The position numbers and the translations under genes are program-made. A model generated the notes under the pieces. The model was not told where the DNA came from. It ran no database searches and saw nothing but the letters and a program-made list of their open reading frames with translations. From Viscum album (lineage: Eukaryota; Streptophyta; Magnoliopsida; Santalales; Viscaceae), in contig OY728128.1 in the NCBI GenBank assembly GCA_963277665.1, positions 1,867,204,988 to 1,867,268,987 on the forward strand: 64,000 nucleotides of DNA, written 5' to 3'. Positions 34,425-49,400 of the stretch are shown here, one piece after another (position 1 is the stretch's first letter; each line of letters starts with the position of its first letter).

Positions 34425-36243
34425 AGTGATGAAATTGAAGATTTTTTTGAATACCATTTAATCTTCCTCAACTTGATTACACTATTCTTAGGAAATAAAT
34501 AAAATATTTTATAATAATTGATTTTGTGGTGATATTGGTCCAATAAAAACACAATTAATGCATTACATGTATGATTTATACAAGTTTTATGTGTTTTATA
34601 GTTGGTTAATAAATTTTAATATTTTTATATTTTACTCATTAACTTGTGTTTAAAAATGTAATTAATATTCTTTTTAAAAATATATTGTTTCCCATACTAA
34701 TAAATTTTTATGTTTAAACCTTAAATTTAACGAAATTTTTTCTAGTTTTTTAAAGTATGAGATATAAAACAATTAAGCTAAAATATATAATTAAAAAAAA
34801 TAGTCAAAAATTGACTTTTTTGCAATTATGTGTTCTTAATATAATTTATAATTTATTTCCAATTTAATGGGTGTTAATATAATTATTTATATGATATATA
34901 ATAATATATTATTTACAATTAAAATTTTATAAAATAAATTTATTTGAAAAATTTACATGATATTCATTTATATATTCATTTAAAAAATTGTTTTACCTTT
35001 ATCGTGGAAATTAATTTTAATCATATTAATATTAAATATATTCATAAATATAGAATTTATACTATAATTGATATTGAAATTATAGACTAAAATAAGAAAT
35101 AATTTATTTATATGTGTATTCAAAAATTTATAGTCTTATTTTTAATATATGCTCGTAAATATAGTGTATTTTTTGTGAAATATTAGTCGTGTTTAAAAAA
35201 TAATAAACAAGAGTTTTTTAAATTAATAATATGTTTTTTAGATGATTTATATTATTTATTTATTATTTATTTATTTTATAGATTTTTCATTAAAATTTAA
35301 ATTCATTCTTATATTATAAAAGTGATAATTTTTTTTGAAAATTCGGTATTTTTACTATGCACCTAAAAATCAAACATTTTTAAAAATTATAGAAAATTCA
35401 TTATATATTAATTTTGATAAAATGAAATTAAAAATTAATTTTTTTTTCAAATTTACATCATTAAATTTATAAATTTTATTTATAGGTAAAATTTTATAAT
35501 ATAATGAAAAATTTATTGAAAAAACATTTAGTATATTAACTATTATTTTCTCAATAAATTACTAATTACACTAGTGATAAATTATAATTCAAAAAAAAGA
35601 ATTTATTGTTTTTATTCTGTAATAATAAATTTATTTTATTGATATAAAATGATAAACTTTTGAAAGTACAATTTTTAATATTAAAGTGAATTGAGAAAAT
35701 TTACTGCTAAAAAGTATAAATGTTCATGATATATCTCTATATATAAATATTTTATTATATTTATATAGAATAAAAATATGTACCTACATAACCCCTTATA
35801 AACTACATATAATAACTAATAAATTAAAAATAATTGGATATAGTTTTGGGTGATAGGTTAACTACCATGGACATTGTGAAAATCTCCGTGAGCTTGAACT
35901 TCTACCCTATATGGTTTCACTTAAACTATAATTTCATGAGTTAGGCTTGTTAATTGTCTATGAAAATCATAGAGAATATACCACCCATCTCAGCACATAA
36001 AAATGGGATTGATAAGAAAAATTCACTTATTAATGACTTTTCATCATATTTTTTTAATGATTTTGTAATACTGTTATTTCAATTTTATATTATCTACATT
36101 AAGAACAGGGTTTTTGTAACCGTATTTAATATTAAAAATATAACATGGTTTTTTAATTTCTTTTGGAATAGTGGTTGAATTAGAATATATTAAATATAGT
36201 ATTTGTTTTATGAGAATATATTATAAAATATCATGTCGTTACA

Positions 36244-36253
36244 TTCTCCCCTT
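36244..36253 (-). other. Polypurine tract beside LTR C
   Basis: AAGGGGAGAA on the minus strand abuts the TGTAACGACA start of the LTR. Farther upstream on that strand lies TTTGAGGATATAATTTATTC, a decayed form of a phrase often found next to gypsy PPTs. Confidence 0.8.
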
Positions 36254-39200
36254 GAATAAATTATATCCTCAAACTTTTTATTTATTATGTACTAGCAACA
36301 TTAGTTAAGGAACTGTATAATCTGACTGAAGGTTAAATTTTATAATATATTTTTTATCATATGTATTCACTTATAATAATTATAATCCATATGTTGTGTT
36401 AATTTCTCACAATTGTAGTTAGATAACTCTCATGGTCTGTGTATCAAGCACTATTCTAATTTTCTTTCTGTTCGCAATTATTATAGAAATGATATATTAT
36501 CAGAAATTGGTTTGAGGTATTAAATTTAAAACCCAATTTTATAATAGATACACCATAACAACATATCTATCATCCCTCATGGTTATTCAACATGGCAATA
36601 CTAGTATAATGCTAAGGTTTAATGATAAAGTAGATGAAGTGTACACATCATCCTCATAAGAATAATTTAGATCCACAATTAGATCCCTCTTGACCCTTTC
36701 TAAGGGGAATTCCTGCAAAACACTTGCATGCCCCCCACCAACATATCTCTCACCTATGTTTCCAGCCCTTACAAATAACTACCCTTATTATTGCACTCTT
36801 ATTTTTCTAGTCCCTATATTTAACACTCCGTCAATACCTTACAATTAAATGTTGGTAGATGATGGAATCCCTACCGCATCATGTAAGGGTGTCTATTCAT
36901 GTTCCATATCGGGGAATCCTAAGACCCAAACTATTTTCCGTAGACACCATATAGACTTTTCTGCTCAAGGTAATCAATCCTAATTCTAAAAGTTCTTTCA
37001 TTACCAATGTAAACAAGTGACCTCTTAATGTTTCACCTAACCTCAATTTTCTTTTGAACTAAAGTCTATGGTGCTTGTGGTGTGTATGGTGGTTATTCAA
37101 CATCCATCGTTGGCATGATTCATTCAAATTCTATGTAAACATCAGGGTGTGGATATAGCATCAGTGCATTGACTGATGATTTTGTTGATTCGTTTTTATT
37201 GTAAACTATATTTGATTGGAATTTAATATCTCCAAGTTGTGGATTTTAGTTTTTTCATCTATGCCTATCCATTTTTTTCAAAAATAAGTATTTTTTGGCT
37301 AATCTATCCATGACAAGTTAATATGGAGTCTATATTTAAATTGTTAATCCATTACTATAATTATGTCAATTCTATATAGTAAACACATACTATGTTTATA
37401 TTACCAGAAAATTAAATATTTATATAACAAGATGTTTTATTGATAAACAAAACATCAAGGTAGTATACAAAGAAAATAATATAGAACACATTGATTGTCT
37501 TTCATAAGGATTAAAAATAAACAATTTTGAAGTTGGGGAATAAGATATCACATTCCACTTCCTCAATAGTCATTGAATGGGTAGAACATTTTTTCCTTTA
37601 TTGTCATGGTTATTAATTCATATCATTATTATAACATTTATATTTAAAACACTAACTTAGGTAATGTATAGGATTTCCAAAAATATGACATTAGAACATT
37701 ACTTGTGCTTTTGATGCACATTTTCCACTCCCACTATCCTAACATACCACTCCATTTTCCTTTGATATTTTAATATTTCATACCCCATATTCCATAGGTA
37801 TAGAGTCTTCTAGTCCACATGTGGTGATTCCCATGGTGAATTTACCACTTTTTTTATATGAAGGAAACTAATTCCCTTTTCTCCATTCTATTTTTCAACC
37901 AACATTCCTTGAGAATAAATCCTTTTCTTAATTTATTTTTGATTTTAGATATGTATATGTTTTTAATAAGATTTCAAAATGGTCAGTTTAGTATAAGAAC
38001 TATATTTCTCAGTTCATCGCTTACAAAAAAATAGGTTGATTTATAAGGTAATCATCACATTTTCCCTAACATATTGGGTTCACATGATTCCTTCTAGATC
38101 CATCCATCACTAAAACCATAAAGTTTAACATTAGTGACATAAATTTATCTTCAAAGAAGTATTATAATAATCCATATCATAAATGGGATCCATCCATTAC
38201 ACTTATTACCATTTAAATCTTCACATTATCCAATAATTATATAATTTCAACATAAATCACTCTTATTTAAAACTAGGTTACATTAAATTTGGTTATCATA
38301 TAATCATAAAACTAATCCCTCGAAGTAACTAGAAAATAAATCTGTAATAGTTGTTTATAAAGAGAATATTATTAACTAAAACATTTACACCCGGAGTGTC
38401 TAGTTGGGTGTGCAGTCTTAGGCCCAATCATTGTGGATTAGAGTGACCATTGATTTATTGATCAACAAACCCTTTTTAGTTGATTAACATTAGTTGAATA
38501 ATTTACATATCCATAACTACTTCTTAGTATCATTAAAATTATCTAATTTATATGAAAACTAAAAGAATAAAACTTTTCAATAATTTTACAATGTTATCAT
38601 TTTCAATGTCATGTATATTAGACTTCTTAATTGGGTTTTTACTAATGTTCTATCATATTAATCTTCAAAATACTATATCTTTCAATAATACCAATTATGG
38701 GGTACCAAAACATAAACAAAAATTATTTAATTATTATCAAAATTAATTTACAATAAATTCATACCAATGATCTATAGTTCTAGTATATTTATTTCATTAG
38801 GCATTCAAATACGTCATCTCAAACATAATAAATAGACATCACTAAACACTATTTATATTGCTCTTAACTCCCATGGATCTTTTAAAACTATAAAGGATTC
38901 CCTTGAAAAAATAAATATAAAAAGTTTAGTTTTAAATTCTAGTAATTGAATAATAATGGAAATAATGCGTAATAGTATAGTCAAGAGAAATGTCAAGATA
39001 TATCAAAGAGGATGATCATAATAATGGAAACATGGCGTTGGGAAATGAAATTATAATATCACATAATTATAGAATATTTGGAAAAAACATAAGACATGAT
39101 ATTATAAAAATAATACCAGGTTAAATCCAAATACAATCACTATAAGCTGGAAAAATTCCCATGGTGGATTATGTTTACTCTCGATTCCCATAAACATAGT

Positions 39201-41090
39201 TGAATCATTTCTACGGTGGATTAAGCTCATGCCCTAAACACAATAATTACATCTCAAGCTATATAAATCATTAATAATTTCATTATAGGGATATTTAATT
39301 TTTGGGACAACGCATAATATAAATTAAAATAAAACATATTTTATCAACACAAGTAAAATAAACCATACAAAAATCATAATCATTATCAAATCCATGTGAA
39401 GGAAATGGGTTTCATAAATTAGATTCAAGGAATAACCAAAAGAAAATTAAAAAGGATTTACAATATAAGATGGAATTAAATGAATTGAATGTTAATATTT
39501 GAAAATGAAACATAATAATTGATCATTAAATTTCAATATACATTATTCACCAGAGGGAAATAGGATATGATTGATTACGAACATGAAACATGCAAGAATC
39601 TTTATAAAATAAGAAATTGAATTTTTTAAAAGAATGAATGAAGTTATTCTATTACCTAAGGAAATAATTTAAAAAAGATAGTAATTTATAAATTTATTAT
39701 GGTTGTTTGGATTATATTGTTTGCTCCAAAAAATTATGTTGGTGATTCTTGGCAGGGGACAAGAAATAGAAATGTTCCAATAAATTTAGTTTACATAAAA
39801 GAGGGAATTAAGAAGGGGAACTTAAACATGTATAAAACCAATAACGAAAATGATATTGAACTAGGTTTCAATGTAAGGGACATATATATAAATATTTATG
39901 TGGTACATGACATGATTATTTCATTAAATGGATAAAAATAAATATAATTTTTAATGGACAAGTCATAAATGAGGTACAAATAAACCATCAAATTATGAAT
40001 CAAGGAAAAACATTTTAAAATGATTTTGATGAAATTTGAAATTGTAAAAATGGACAATAAAAAAATTTTAGAAAATAAAACAATGTAATAATATAGGTCA
40101 CCTGATATAATCTATAATTAGGTTTCCAATTATAAAGGATAACATTGGAAGGAAGGGAAAAGTTTGGCAAAGAGTGTAAACCATCGGTTAAGTGATTGTG
40201 AATTCTTCTAAACATTATTGAATTTTAAAAAAAATTTAATAAATATGGAATATATGAATAAATATTTGTTCTATAAATATATAAATATGAAATAACATAT
40301 GAAATGAAGGAATAACTTCATGGGGAAAAATTATAATTCAAGAAATCATATTGAGTTATGAAAGGCCCTTATATCTTAAGGAAGACATCAATTGTATCCT
40401 ATAGTATAGAAGATCATAAATGGAAGTGAATTTTAAAATTTCAACTTCAATTTTTGATCATATACATCAATTTTGATGTATTTACACCATAAAATTTATT
40501 ATTATTTGATAAAATAAAATCATACCACAATGGTGGGTGATTAATATTGAAACCCTTACAGCTTAAGAAACATTCTAATAAAAACCACTTGAAAGACAGA
40601 TAGAAATATATATATGGAAGATATGTAAAAATAAAATTAGTAAATACATTCAATGATATCATATATACAAATGGATATATACCCACCCTTTTAAAAATAT
40701 ATGATCAGAAAAGATAACATGTCTCAATGTAGGAAGTTTCAATATGAACCGATTACCTAGTCCCATATTTATTATGATAAAGAACCTTACTATATGAATA
40801 AAAAATTATGTTTTTATATAAAATATTATAAAAATTATTATTATATATTTAATATAATATGTAATATTTTTATCATATTAATCATATTTATTTAGTAGCT
40901 TTTTCATAGGTTTGTATAAATATTGAATACGTGTTGGCTTTTTTAGTAGTTTTAGCGATCAAAATTATATTTTAATAATAATTTAAATAAATAATATAAC
41001 ATTTATAGATACTATAATAAAAATTCATACTTAATTAATTTATAATTATATTAGTATATTATTTCTCATAGTAACCCATGATAATGTTTT
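36254..41090 (-). other. Interior of the second element, no recognisable pol
   Basis: The part near 36.4-37.2 kb is less AT-rich and has one minus-strand stretch open for about 65 codons (about 36578-36778). It contains GGGHASVLQEFPLERVKRDL and an acidic tail but no ATG and no domain I know. The part near 38.9-41.08 kb is strongly AT-rich and matches 18-20.35 kb, so it is the 5' leader side. A phrase CCCATGGTGGATTATG... / TCTACGGTGGATTAAG repeats at ~39.16 and 39.21 kb. ORFs such as 39699-39935 (78 codons) show no family features. Confidence 0.5.
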
Positions 41091-41284
41091 ATATCATTAT
41101 TCATGTTAGTGTATAAACCAACCCAAACATAAAGATGATATATAATGGTGGGTGAGTATGGTTAAATAATTTTATAATATAATTATAACCTAAGTATAAT
41201 TTGTTATATCTATATTTTTTTTTTTTCAATAATATTTTAAGTGGATTTTATAGTGAATTTCAATGATGATTAAAAACAATGAAT

Positions 41285-41540
41285 GTTATTTTGTGGAGGC
41301 ATTAGTCCTCACAACACACCATCGTAATATTCATTTCTCATTTAATGATATTGAATTAATTTATATAATAATTTAAAATTTAATAATCATTATTATATTA
41401 TGTATAATATTTATTCACCAATAATATTATTTAAACAATCCATGATATTCAGTATACAAAAAAATTACTTTATTGGGGCGGTAGTCCACACAATGCACTC
41501 ATCGAGCTTTTGTTTTTCTTAGCGAATGAAGAGGAATATA
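41285..41540. repeat. ~179-bp tandem units in LTR D (two copies)
   Basis: GTGGAGGCATTAGTCCTCAC at about 41293 and GGGGCGGTAGTCCACACAAT at about 41474. The second copy is the clearest version of the shared core in C/D. Confidence 0.7.
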
Positions 41541-41845
41541 AAATGTTATCATATAAACATAATAACGTATAATTATATTAATAATACATAATTAATTATA
41601 TTTATATGGATACAATTCATTTGGATGATGAATATTAAGGTTAAAAAAAATAAGAAAAATGTAATACCTACGTTAGAGACTTGATCTTGTCTTAGAGATC
41701 TACATAGAAAAGAAAGAATTACAATAACTTTAAGAGACCATTAGATTATGGATGAAAAATTGTAATATATGAGATATATTTTAGGATTATTTTCAATTTA
41801 AATTTAAATGGTATGTGTAACAACGGTGGGTTGAAATTTATCCCC

Positions 41846-41852
41846 TTTTATA
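41846..41852 (-). promoter_or_regulatory. TATA box of LTR D (TATAAAA on minus)
   Basis: Minus-strand context CCACCTATAAAAGGGGATAA, in the position matching LTR C. Confidence 0.6.
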
Positions 41853-43669
41853 GGTGGACAAAACAGCAATTTTTGGAATAACTCTAACACTTCCATGAAA
41901 TCATTTCACCCTTCCATGGTCAATGGATCAAAAATTTCATAATAATGGATTTTTTGGTGTAATAAGGTCTATAAATCCTTAACCAAGACTTTAGTGACAT
42001 ATTTTTAATTTTTTTAAAAACTTTTACAATAGTTTTTACATTTTTACACATTTTTTTACAATGGTAAATAGTTTTTAACTAAGAAATTTATATTTTATTT
42101 AAAAACATAAGGAATTCCCTAATAAAAATATTTATATTTTCTCATAAAAATATCAATTAATTATAATTTATTTTTTAATTTTATAAAATTAAATTTTAAA
42201 TTTAAATATATAATATAAAAAAATATTTTTATATAAAACTTACGTTTAGCCATTATGTTCTATTAATCATGATTTTTATTAATTACCAATTGAATATGTG
42301 TTAATTAAATTACCTATATGATTCAAATAATATTATATTTATGATTTAAATTATATTAATTAAATTGAATAGAAAAATACAATATATTAATAACACAATT
42401 CATTTAAAATTCAATATTATCATGGTAATTAATTTTAATCCTAAAAATTTTATATTTATACAAAAAATATTATGAAAATATTTCTGAATAAAATTTAAAT
42501 TCCTAAACAAAATATGAAATCATTTTATTACATGAACTTTCAAAAATTTATAATTTGTAATTTTTAATAAAAAGAGCATAAAAATAGTTTTTAGTGTTAA
42601 ATATGGATCCAGTTTGAAATTTTATAAACATATGATTTATAAAATCAAAATGGAAATTTTAAATGATTAATTATCTTTATTAAATAAATATTTAATATAT
42701 TAAAATATTTTTTCAATCTTTAAATTCATTCTTGAATTATAAAAGTGATAGTTTTTATGAAAATCGATGTTTTTACTATTCACCAAATAATCTATTTTTC
42801 AAAAAAATAACAATTTTTAATTCAAATAAATTATGGAAATATTGAATTAGAAAAATATTTTTTTTTCAAAAACAGATAATATATTTTATAAATTTTAATT
42901 TTAATTAAAAATATGTAATATAACCTAAATATGATTCTAAAGAAAATGACTTTTTGTATATAAAATATTATTTTCTGTATAAATTAAAAATTAATCTAGT
43001 GTAAACATATTATTACTGTAATCAATATATCCAATTATTATTCAAATATAATAAATTTATTTATTTTAAATTAAATTCAATAAAATACATTTTTCAGGTA
43101 TAATGTGAATTGAGAAAAATGATCTTTAGAAAAAATTTAAATTTTCTAATAAATATATGTATATATAAATATATATATTATTACAAGTGAATATTAACCT
43201 AATTTATACATACATAACCCATTATGATGTATATGTAATTCATAAGAATCAGAAAAGATTTGATTATAGTTTTGGGTGGTAGTTGAGTTAGCATGGATCT
43301 TCTGGAAATATTTATGAGCATGAACTTCTCCCACTTTTGGCTTCGCTAAAACTATAATTGATCAATTTTCACATCATAATGGTCTAACGAAAACACTAGC
43401 AATGATTCCTCCCTTATAATCTCTGATAAATGGAATTCATAAAGTATATTTCAACTTATATTAACATTACTTCCTACATTCATTATTGATTTTGTAGTAT
43501 GGTTACTTTCATTTTATTCTATCATCATCAATGACTATGTTTTATTGGTTATATCTAATATTAAAAATATATGTGGTTATTCATTTTCAACTTGTATAGT
43601 GTAAGGGTAAAATTACTTAATATATTATTTATTTACAAATAATAAAAAATTAAATAATGTCTCATTATA

Positions 43670-46400
43670 GAACGGACCACATAATGTCTCTAGAAATAGT
43701 GTTCACACCTTTGGAACCATCATTTGGTGTGTTGTGAACCCATAATGGGTACCTCGTGGACCGTAGTAGCTAAAAACAAATATTTTTTAAACTAATAAAA
43801 CATTGAAACATTATTACACAATTCTTTCTTCGATATGCCACATTGGAATCTTTTCTTCCAAACATTCATATGTGTCATACCTTGCTAATTTAATTTCTAA
43901 ATCCAAAAAATTAAACTTACTCCCAGTTTCACTCTCATTGAGACTCAAATTTTTGGATAATCCTCCTACAATAACATGTGTGGTTTCATAAAACCTACCC
44001 ACAATAAAAGTTATCATCAAAGATAATTCTCCAGAAGAACCATTCACTATGCACAATGGTCAATGAGTTTCGATGCATATCCCAATTTCAAATCTCCCGC
44101 CGGTTGTGGTCATACAAATATTATACCAAAATGATGGAAATTGATTAATATCCAAAATTCCTCTAACTCTATCCCATAATAAAACATTTCATATACCAAA
44201 ACACATGTGTTTATCCTAATCTATGTCATTTAGATTGATTATTTTTTGAACAGATTAGTTGATACCCTACCACACTAACTACCTCTGAAAAAATAACCCT
44301 CACATAAAGGTACCAGCTAATTCTAATAACTCTACATAAATTACTCACTTATTAAATAATTTAATAATTTTGGATTCTTGGATTTCATATATGAATGGTT
44401 TTACTAGTCTAAAAATGATGAATTCCCTCTTTCCACTACACTTGAGATTCTATGAATTATTCTGACAATAGCCAAGAATATAACACCTATGACTATACTC
44501 ATAATAAAAATCCTTGTTCCTTTAGACACATAATCATAAATTCCATGTGGATTAACACTTTATAGTGAAACTCAAAGTCCTGGTCTATTTTTGGAACTCA
44601 TAGTCGGTCATATCACCAAACTCTTACACAAACATTCACCTATAAGTTACCAAACATACTAGTAGTACAAGAGCCTCATTAGATGACAGACATATTTTTA
44701 TATTTCCCATTTACAAAAATAATCATCAATAATTATAACTATATTCTAATGAAAAAATCATCCTGGGCGAGTTATGTAACTCATTGCCTATGATGTTTTT
44801 TATGATTCTCACAAATTGAGAACCACAATGTATAACCATTTATATTGCACTCCCCACTATATAATTCAAATTATTCCTACATAAATTTATAATGTATCAT
44901 TATTATACTATAAATTATATATTGATTCTCACTATCCTCATTCATAACATCTTGATAGACCCAACTCACAAGAACTGCATTATGGTCCATACTACCCCAG
45001 TGCTTCAAAACATTACTTATATATCACACTATTTATCGATTTCTATAAAACCTGTTTATGGTGGATATAATTATAGTCACTTGGTCTTGATATGTAATAA
45101 AAATATCTCATATTACAATAGGTTTTAGTTCATGAACCATTTCTATTTAACTCATAATACCCCCAGTTACCAACCCAACATAGTTTAATCACTCTCTCAT
45201 TCCCCAATATCCACTCAAACCGGCTCCCATATCAATTCACCTCAAATATATTATAAATAATCCAAAATATGAGTTAGATATTATAATAATTAAAATTCCC
45301 ATCAACCCTTTATCATTTCACCACCACAAAAAATGAGACCATATCTCAGGAACCAGTTATACATTGATCCACCAGTTTTCACTAGTCAATAAACACTTTA
45401 TACTCCTCAAAGAAACACATTCTCAAACCAATCCATATTGTATAAAATCCCATCTCAAGTGCGATAATTCATTTAATTTCATTATAATTATACCAATTTG
45501 ATTCTAGAAAACACATAAATTATGGAGTTTGAGACTCTAAAATGACACGAAAGAACAATTTAATGTTTTACACCACATTCATGTCACAGAAGAACCAAAC
45601 AGACATATTAGAACATCCTTACAAATTTACTGGGAAGTCTCTCCTAAAATCGGGAAGCATTGGCAATCATCATCATGATATGTCCACCAAAGTCACATGA
45701 GTCCCATAAAAACGTTTTTACTATCATAGAATTTCCAAAATCATCATATCACCTTGTAACATATTCTATTAATGTCAGACCACACCTAATCAACTCACTA
45801 GGTCCCCTTCATATGGATGAGCTTCGGTTAAAAAATCTCTAAAGATTTGTTTTTCATAAAAACACCAATTATTTTTTCTATATGAAGACAGTACACAAAA
45901 GACGCATTACAATGATGAATAACTACAACAATTGTCTAAATATTTCACATAAAAGAATCCATAAATACTAAGTGTACCCTACTATACCACTTGAATCATA
46001 TCACCATGAGTTGTACCCAATCGGTTTGAGGTTCAAACACTTAACCTAGTGGATTACCATGAAACATGATCATTATAATTGAATCTCTTACATGGAACAC
46101 CATTCATGAATTTATTCTAGATACATAACTAAGGCACCCATCACATACCTATATTATATATATGATCACACCTCCCATGCAATAATTCCAAAATATGAAA
46201 AATCTACCCATTCATCAACTTGATTAAAAACTATTTATGACAATAACGTAATAATGTCAATTATTTATATCAAATTCTATAAATAATTATTTATGTAGTT
46301 TATTCAATATCCAAAATAAAAAACCATTTTTTATGTTTTTTAGATTAGTTAATTAATAATTAACCCAGAAAACAGGCTTTCAATATTTTTTATGGAATAA
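43670..46400. other. C-rich (+ strand), moderately AT-rich block, unassigned
   Basis: The strand bias (C over G on +) is like the minus-strand gag-pol at 24.4-29 kb, which suggests another minus-strand coding relic. I tried to find RT, RNase H and integrase landmarks on the minus strand and could not. Open frames on both strands (43803-43991 +, 43814-44056 -, 44892-45128 +, 45660-45842 +) have no recognisable motifs. Confidence 0.3.
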
Positions 46401-49400
46401 CATATGTTGATTATTTTTAACATTTGTTATTTTATAATTAATGTACAAAAAAATTCAAAAATGCAAATATCATGTTGACATATTAATTATTATAAGTCAC
46501 ATGACCCCTACTAATGCTCTATCCCTTTCGTCCAAGCCATAATCTTAACCCTCCCCAATAACGACCCTCATAATCATCACCCTACTTCATCTTCAATCAC
46601 TACCACCCTCAACCATCATCAAACACAATTGATCTTCTCTCCCCAATGATGATGTCCATCCTTTTTTTATTCTATTTTAGAACATTATGATATTAATAAA
46701 AATAATATATGATTTTTCTAAAAATTTACTAAATAAACATTAAATTTATTTATTCTATGGGATTAGTTGTAAAATTATTTAATATATTTATTTTGTACAC
46801 AACATGAATTATTTGATTAATTATTGTATAAATTTTCACCAAATAGTGTTTAAAAATGTTTTATTTTTCAAATAAATTATTCTTTATCATTATTATTTCT
46901 TTCATTTTATTATTTCATTTTTAGTTGTATAATTATATTTACGACTTAATAGTTCACAGTAATTTTGATAAATTTTTTTTCAATTTTTGAATTATCTATT
47001 GATGGTCTGTGACTATTTTTTGAGATAATTTTCCTACCATTGTTTTGATAAATATATTCACTATTTTTTGATATTTATGATAAATTTTATGTGACAATAA
47101 TTTATATAATAATTTGTTTCTTCATCTATACGTAAAAAAGTTGTGATTTTAATAATAAAATATTCTATTATTAAATTTTTTCTATTTTATGAAATGATTA
47201 CTTTTTAATAAATATTATTTTTGGGGATTTGAAATTATATTTTTATATTTATAATTACTAAATATTTTTCATGATTACAGTTTCACTAATTAAAAAACCA
47301 TTACTTAATATATTTCTTATCATAAAATTATGTCATTTTTAGATCAAAAAGTTAATGTTTATTTATATTTTATGAGTAAATTTTAATTGATTTGTAAAAC
47401 AATATAATTTTTTAACATATTTTATCCTAAAAGATATATATATATATATTTAAATGATTGATAACTTATTTTCTCAATTCTATAAAAAATTAGTCATATC
47501 TTTTAATTTTGACATGTTTTTAGGTTTTAAAATTATCCTCCAATCGTATTAGAGAACATTCATATTATTTATAATATATGCAATATAATATTAGAAAGAA
47601 TAATTATTGGTTTATTATTTTCTATGGATCTAAAAAAACTTATATTTCAACCTCGCAATATTTAAATATGTGTAAAATAATTTTTAGATAAGGAAATGTT
47701 GGACAATAATATATAATTATTGTTTTATTTCTTTTAAAATGGTATATTTATTATTAAAATTATTTTTTAAATTATTTTTTCATTATTTTTATTCAATTTT
47801 TTTAAAAAAATACAATATTATATTTTTATTTATAAATGGGAATTTCAATTTGTAATTTCAAAATACAGTAAGTTATATTCAACAATTAAAAGTTGTTATT
47901 TGTGATAACGAATCACAATTGGATTAATGAACGATGAATATCTCATGATTATGTGGACGAGGTTGATGATTTTATTAAATTTTACCAAAAATAATAGCCA
48001 CATAATTAATGTTTTTATATTATTACATAAGATATTCTATTATTAGAATGATACAAATCCAAAAAATCAATTATTAATAAATTTTCAATGTTTTATTTTC
48101 TACAGATCTACCATGATGAAATTGGAAAGAATTAATTATTTAATGTGGATATAGATTTTCATGTTTACAATTTTAAACATATTTCATATATGATTTTTGA
48201 AATTAGATTGGAAGAAATTGTCAAAACAAACATGATTGATTTCCTATGTCATGATACTAACACCTATTGTACAATGGTTGTATGAATTTTACAGTTTTAT
48301 CTATAGTGTTAGTATTGGATAACTTCAATGGAATGAATGGATGGAATGATTAGATATTTATATAATTATAGGAGTTGTTGAAGGAAATTCTTCATGAAGA
48401 TAATTATTTTATATATTTGAATTTGAATTCAAAAAAAAAGTATTATTATTGATGATATCGGGGTATTGAAAGATATATCTCTACCCCAATGAATGTGTAG
48501 TTTATAAGAATTAATATGAATGTATATTTGAATTTCATAAATATGTGACACCATGTTGTAAGTTACAGGGAAATTTTTTTTTATTATCTATTATTCAAAT
48601 TATCAAGGCTCATACTGAGAAAATTTCATATGCTACTAAAATTATATATTTGAAACATTTATTTATAAAATAAAATAATGAAAAGATGTTTTTATGAAAT
48701 TATGATGACAATGCAACTATTGGAAAATTACGTGATCCAATTGATTTTCAACTGTGGAAAAAAATTTATTGAAAATTTTCTATATTTTGAAATGAATTTC
48801 AAAATCTTTAACTTAGACTATGAATAGATCAATGAATCTATTTTAGATTCGTAGTAAAAAATTATTTCATTGCATGTTTTTTTACAACAAAGCATTTTTT
48901 CTTAATTTTGTATGTACCAGAAATATATCATGTTGGGTCTAATTACATCTCAACCCAAAAAAACCAATAAATGATATTGATGTATATATTTTCCCATTAA
49001 TTGATAATTTAAAATAGTTTTAGAGGAATTTATAGGTGATTATGATCCTTTTAAAAATAAATATTATGGGTTTCATTAAATGATTATGATAACTATAAAA
49101 TATTTACCAATATATGGAATTTTATCTAGATAAATTTTTAGGGGAATATTGTTTGTGTAATTTGGGAGGAAGAGAATATATGTTTTCATATAAGTCATAG
49201 GAGAAACATGTTTTACATGTGTCATTAAAATGTTTTTTCTACGGATCACTCTTATCAATGATTAAAAATAAATTTAAATGAAAAATATGAATTTAATATT
49301 GATTCAAATCCTTTTTTATTCAATTAGTATTTTAAGAGGCTGTCCCATCATAAAAAGAAATAATAAACTATTAATTAATTAATTATATGTAATAAATGAT

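Larger units (their letters stand above)
33629..36243 (-). repeat. LTR C (3' LTR of the second element)
   Basis: Shares in order with D: GGGTGAGTATGGTTAAATAA near 33.72 kb (41.15 kb in D), TATAACCTAAGTGTAAT, two ~184-bp units (33866, 34051), a TATA box, and GGATATAGTTTTGGGTG followed by CATGAACTTCT-like text near 35.84-35.90 kb (43.26-43.33 kb in D). Confidence 0.8.
33629..43669 (-). mobile_element. Second degraded minus-strand LTR retrotransposon (LTRs C and D)
   Basis: Two collinear ~2.6-kb LTRs (33629-36243 and ~41092-43669) flank a 4.8-kb interior. The C end is well preserved: TGTCACACCC on the + strand at 33629 and TGTAACGACA on the minus strand at 36243, with a clean polypurine tract AAGGGGAGAA beyond it. 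I could not identify a 5-bp duplication. No chromodomain phrase is found where it would be expected next to the PPT, so the element may be non-autonomous, but decay could also explain this. Confidence 0.7.
41092..43669 (-). repeat. LTR D (5' LTR of the second element)
   Basis: Collinear with LTR C. The outer end reads TGTCTCATTATA on the + strand (C: TGTCGTTACA). Next to the inner end, CATGATAATG at 41077-41086 may be the decayed complement of a Met-type primer site (CTCTGATACCA). The two ~179-bp units are at 41296 and 41475. Confidence 0.75.

Noticed and set aside
39699..39935. 78-codon + strand ORF
   Set aside because: Lies in the leader-type interior of the C/D element, opposite to its orientation; no motif and no homologous open frame in the matching 18-20 kb block.
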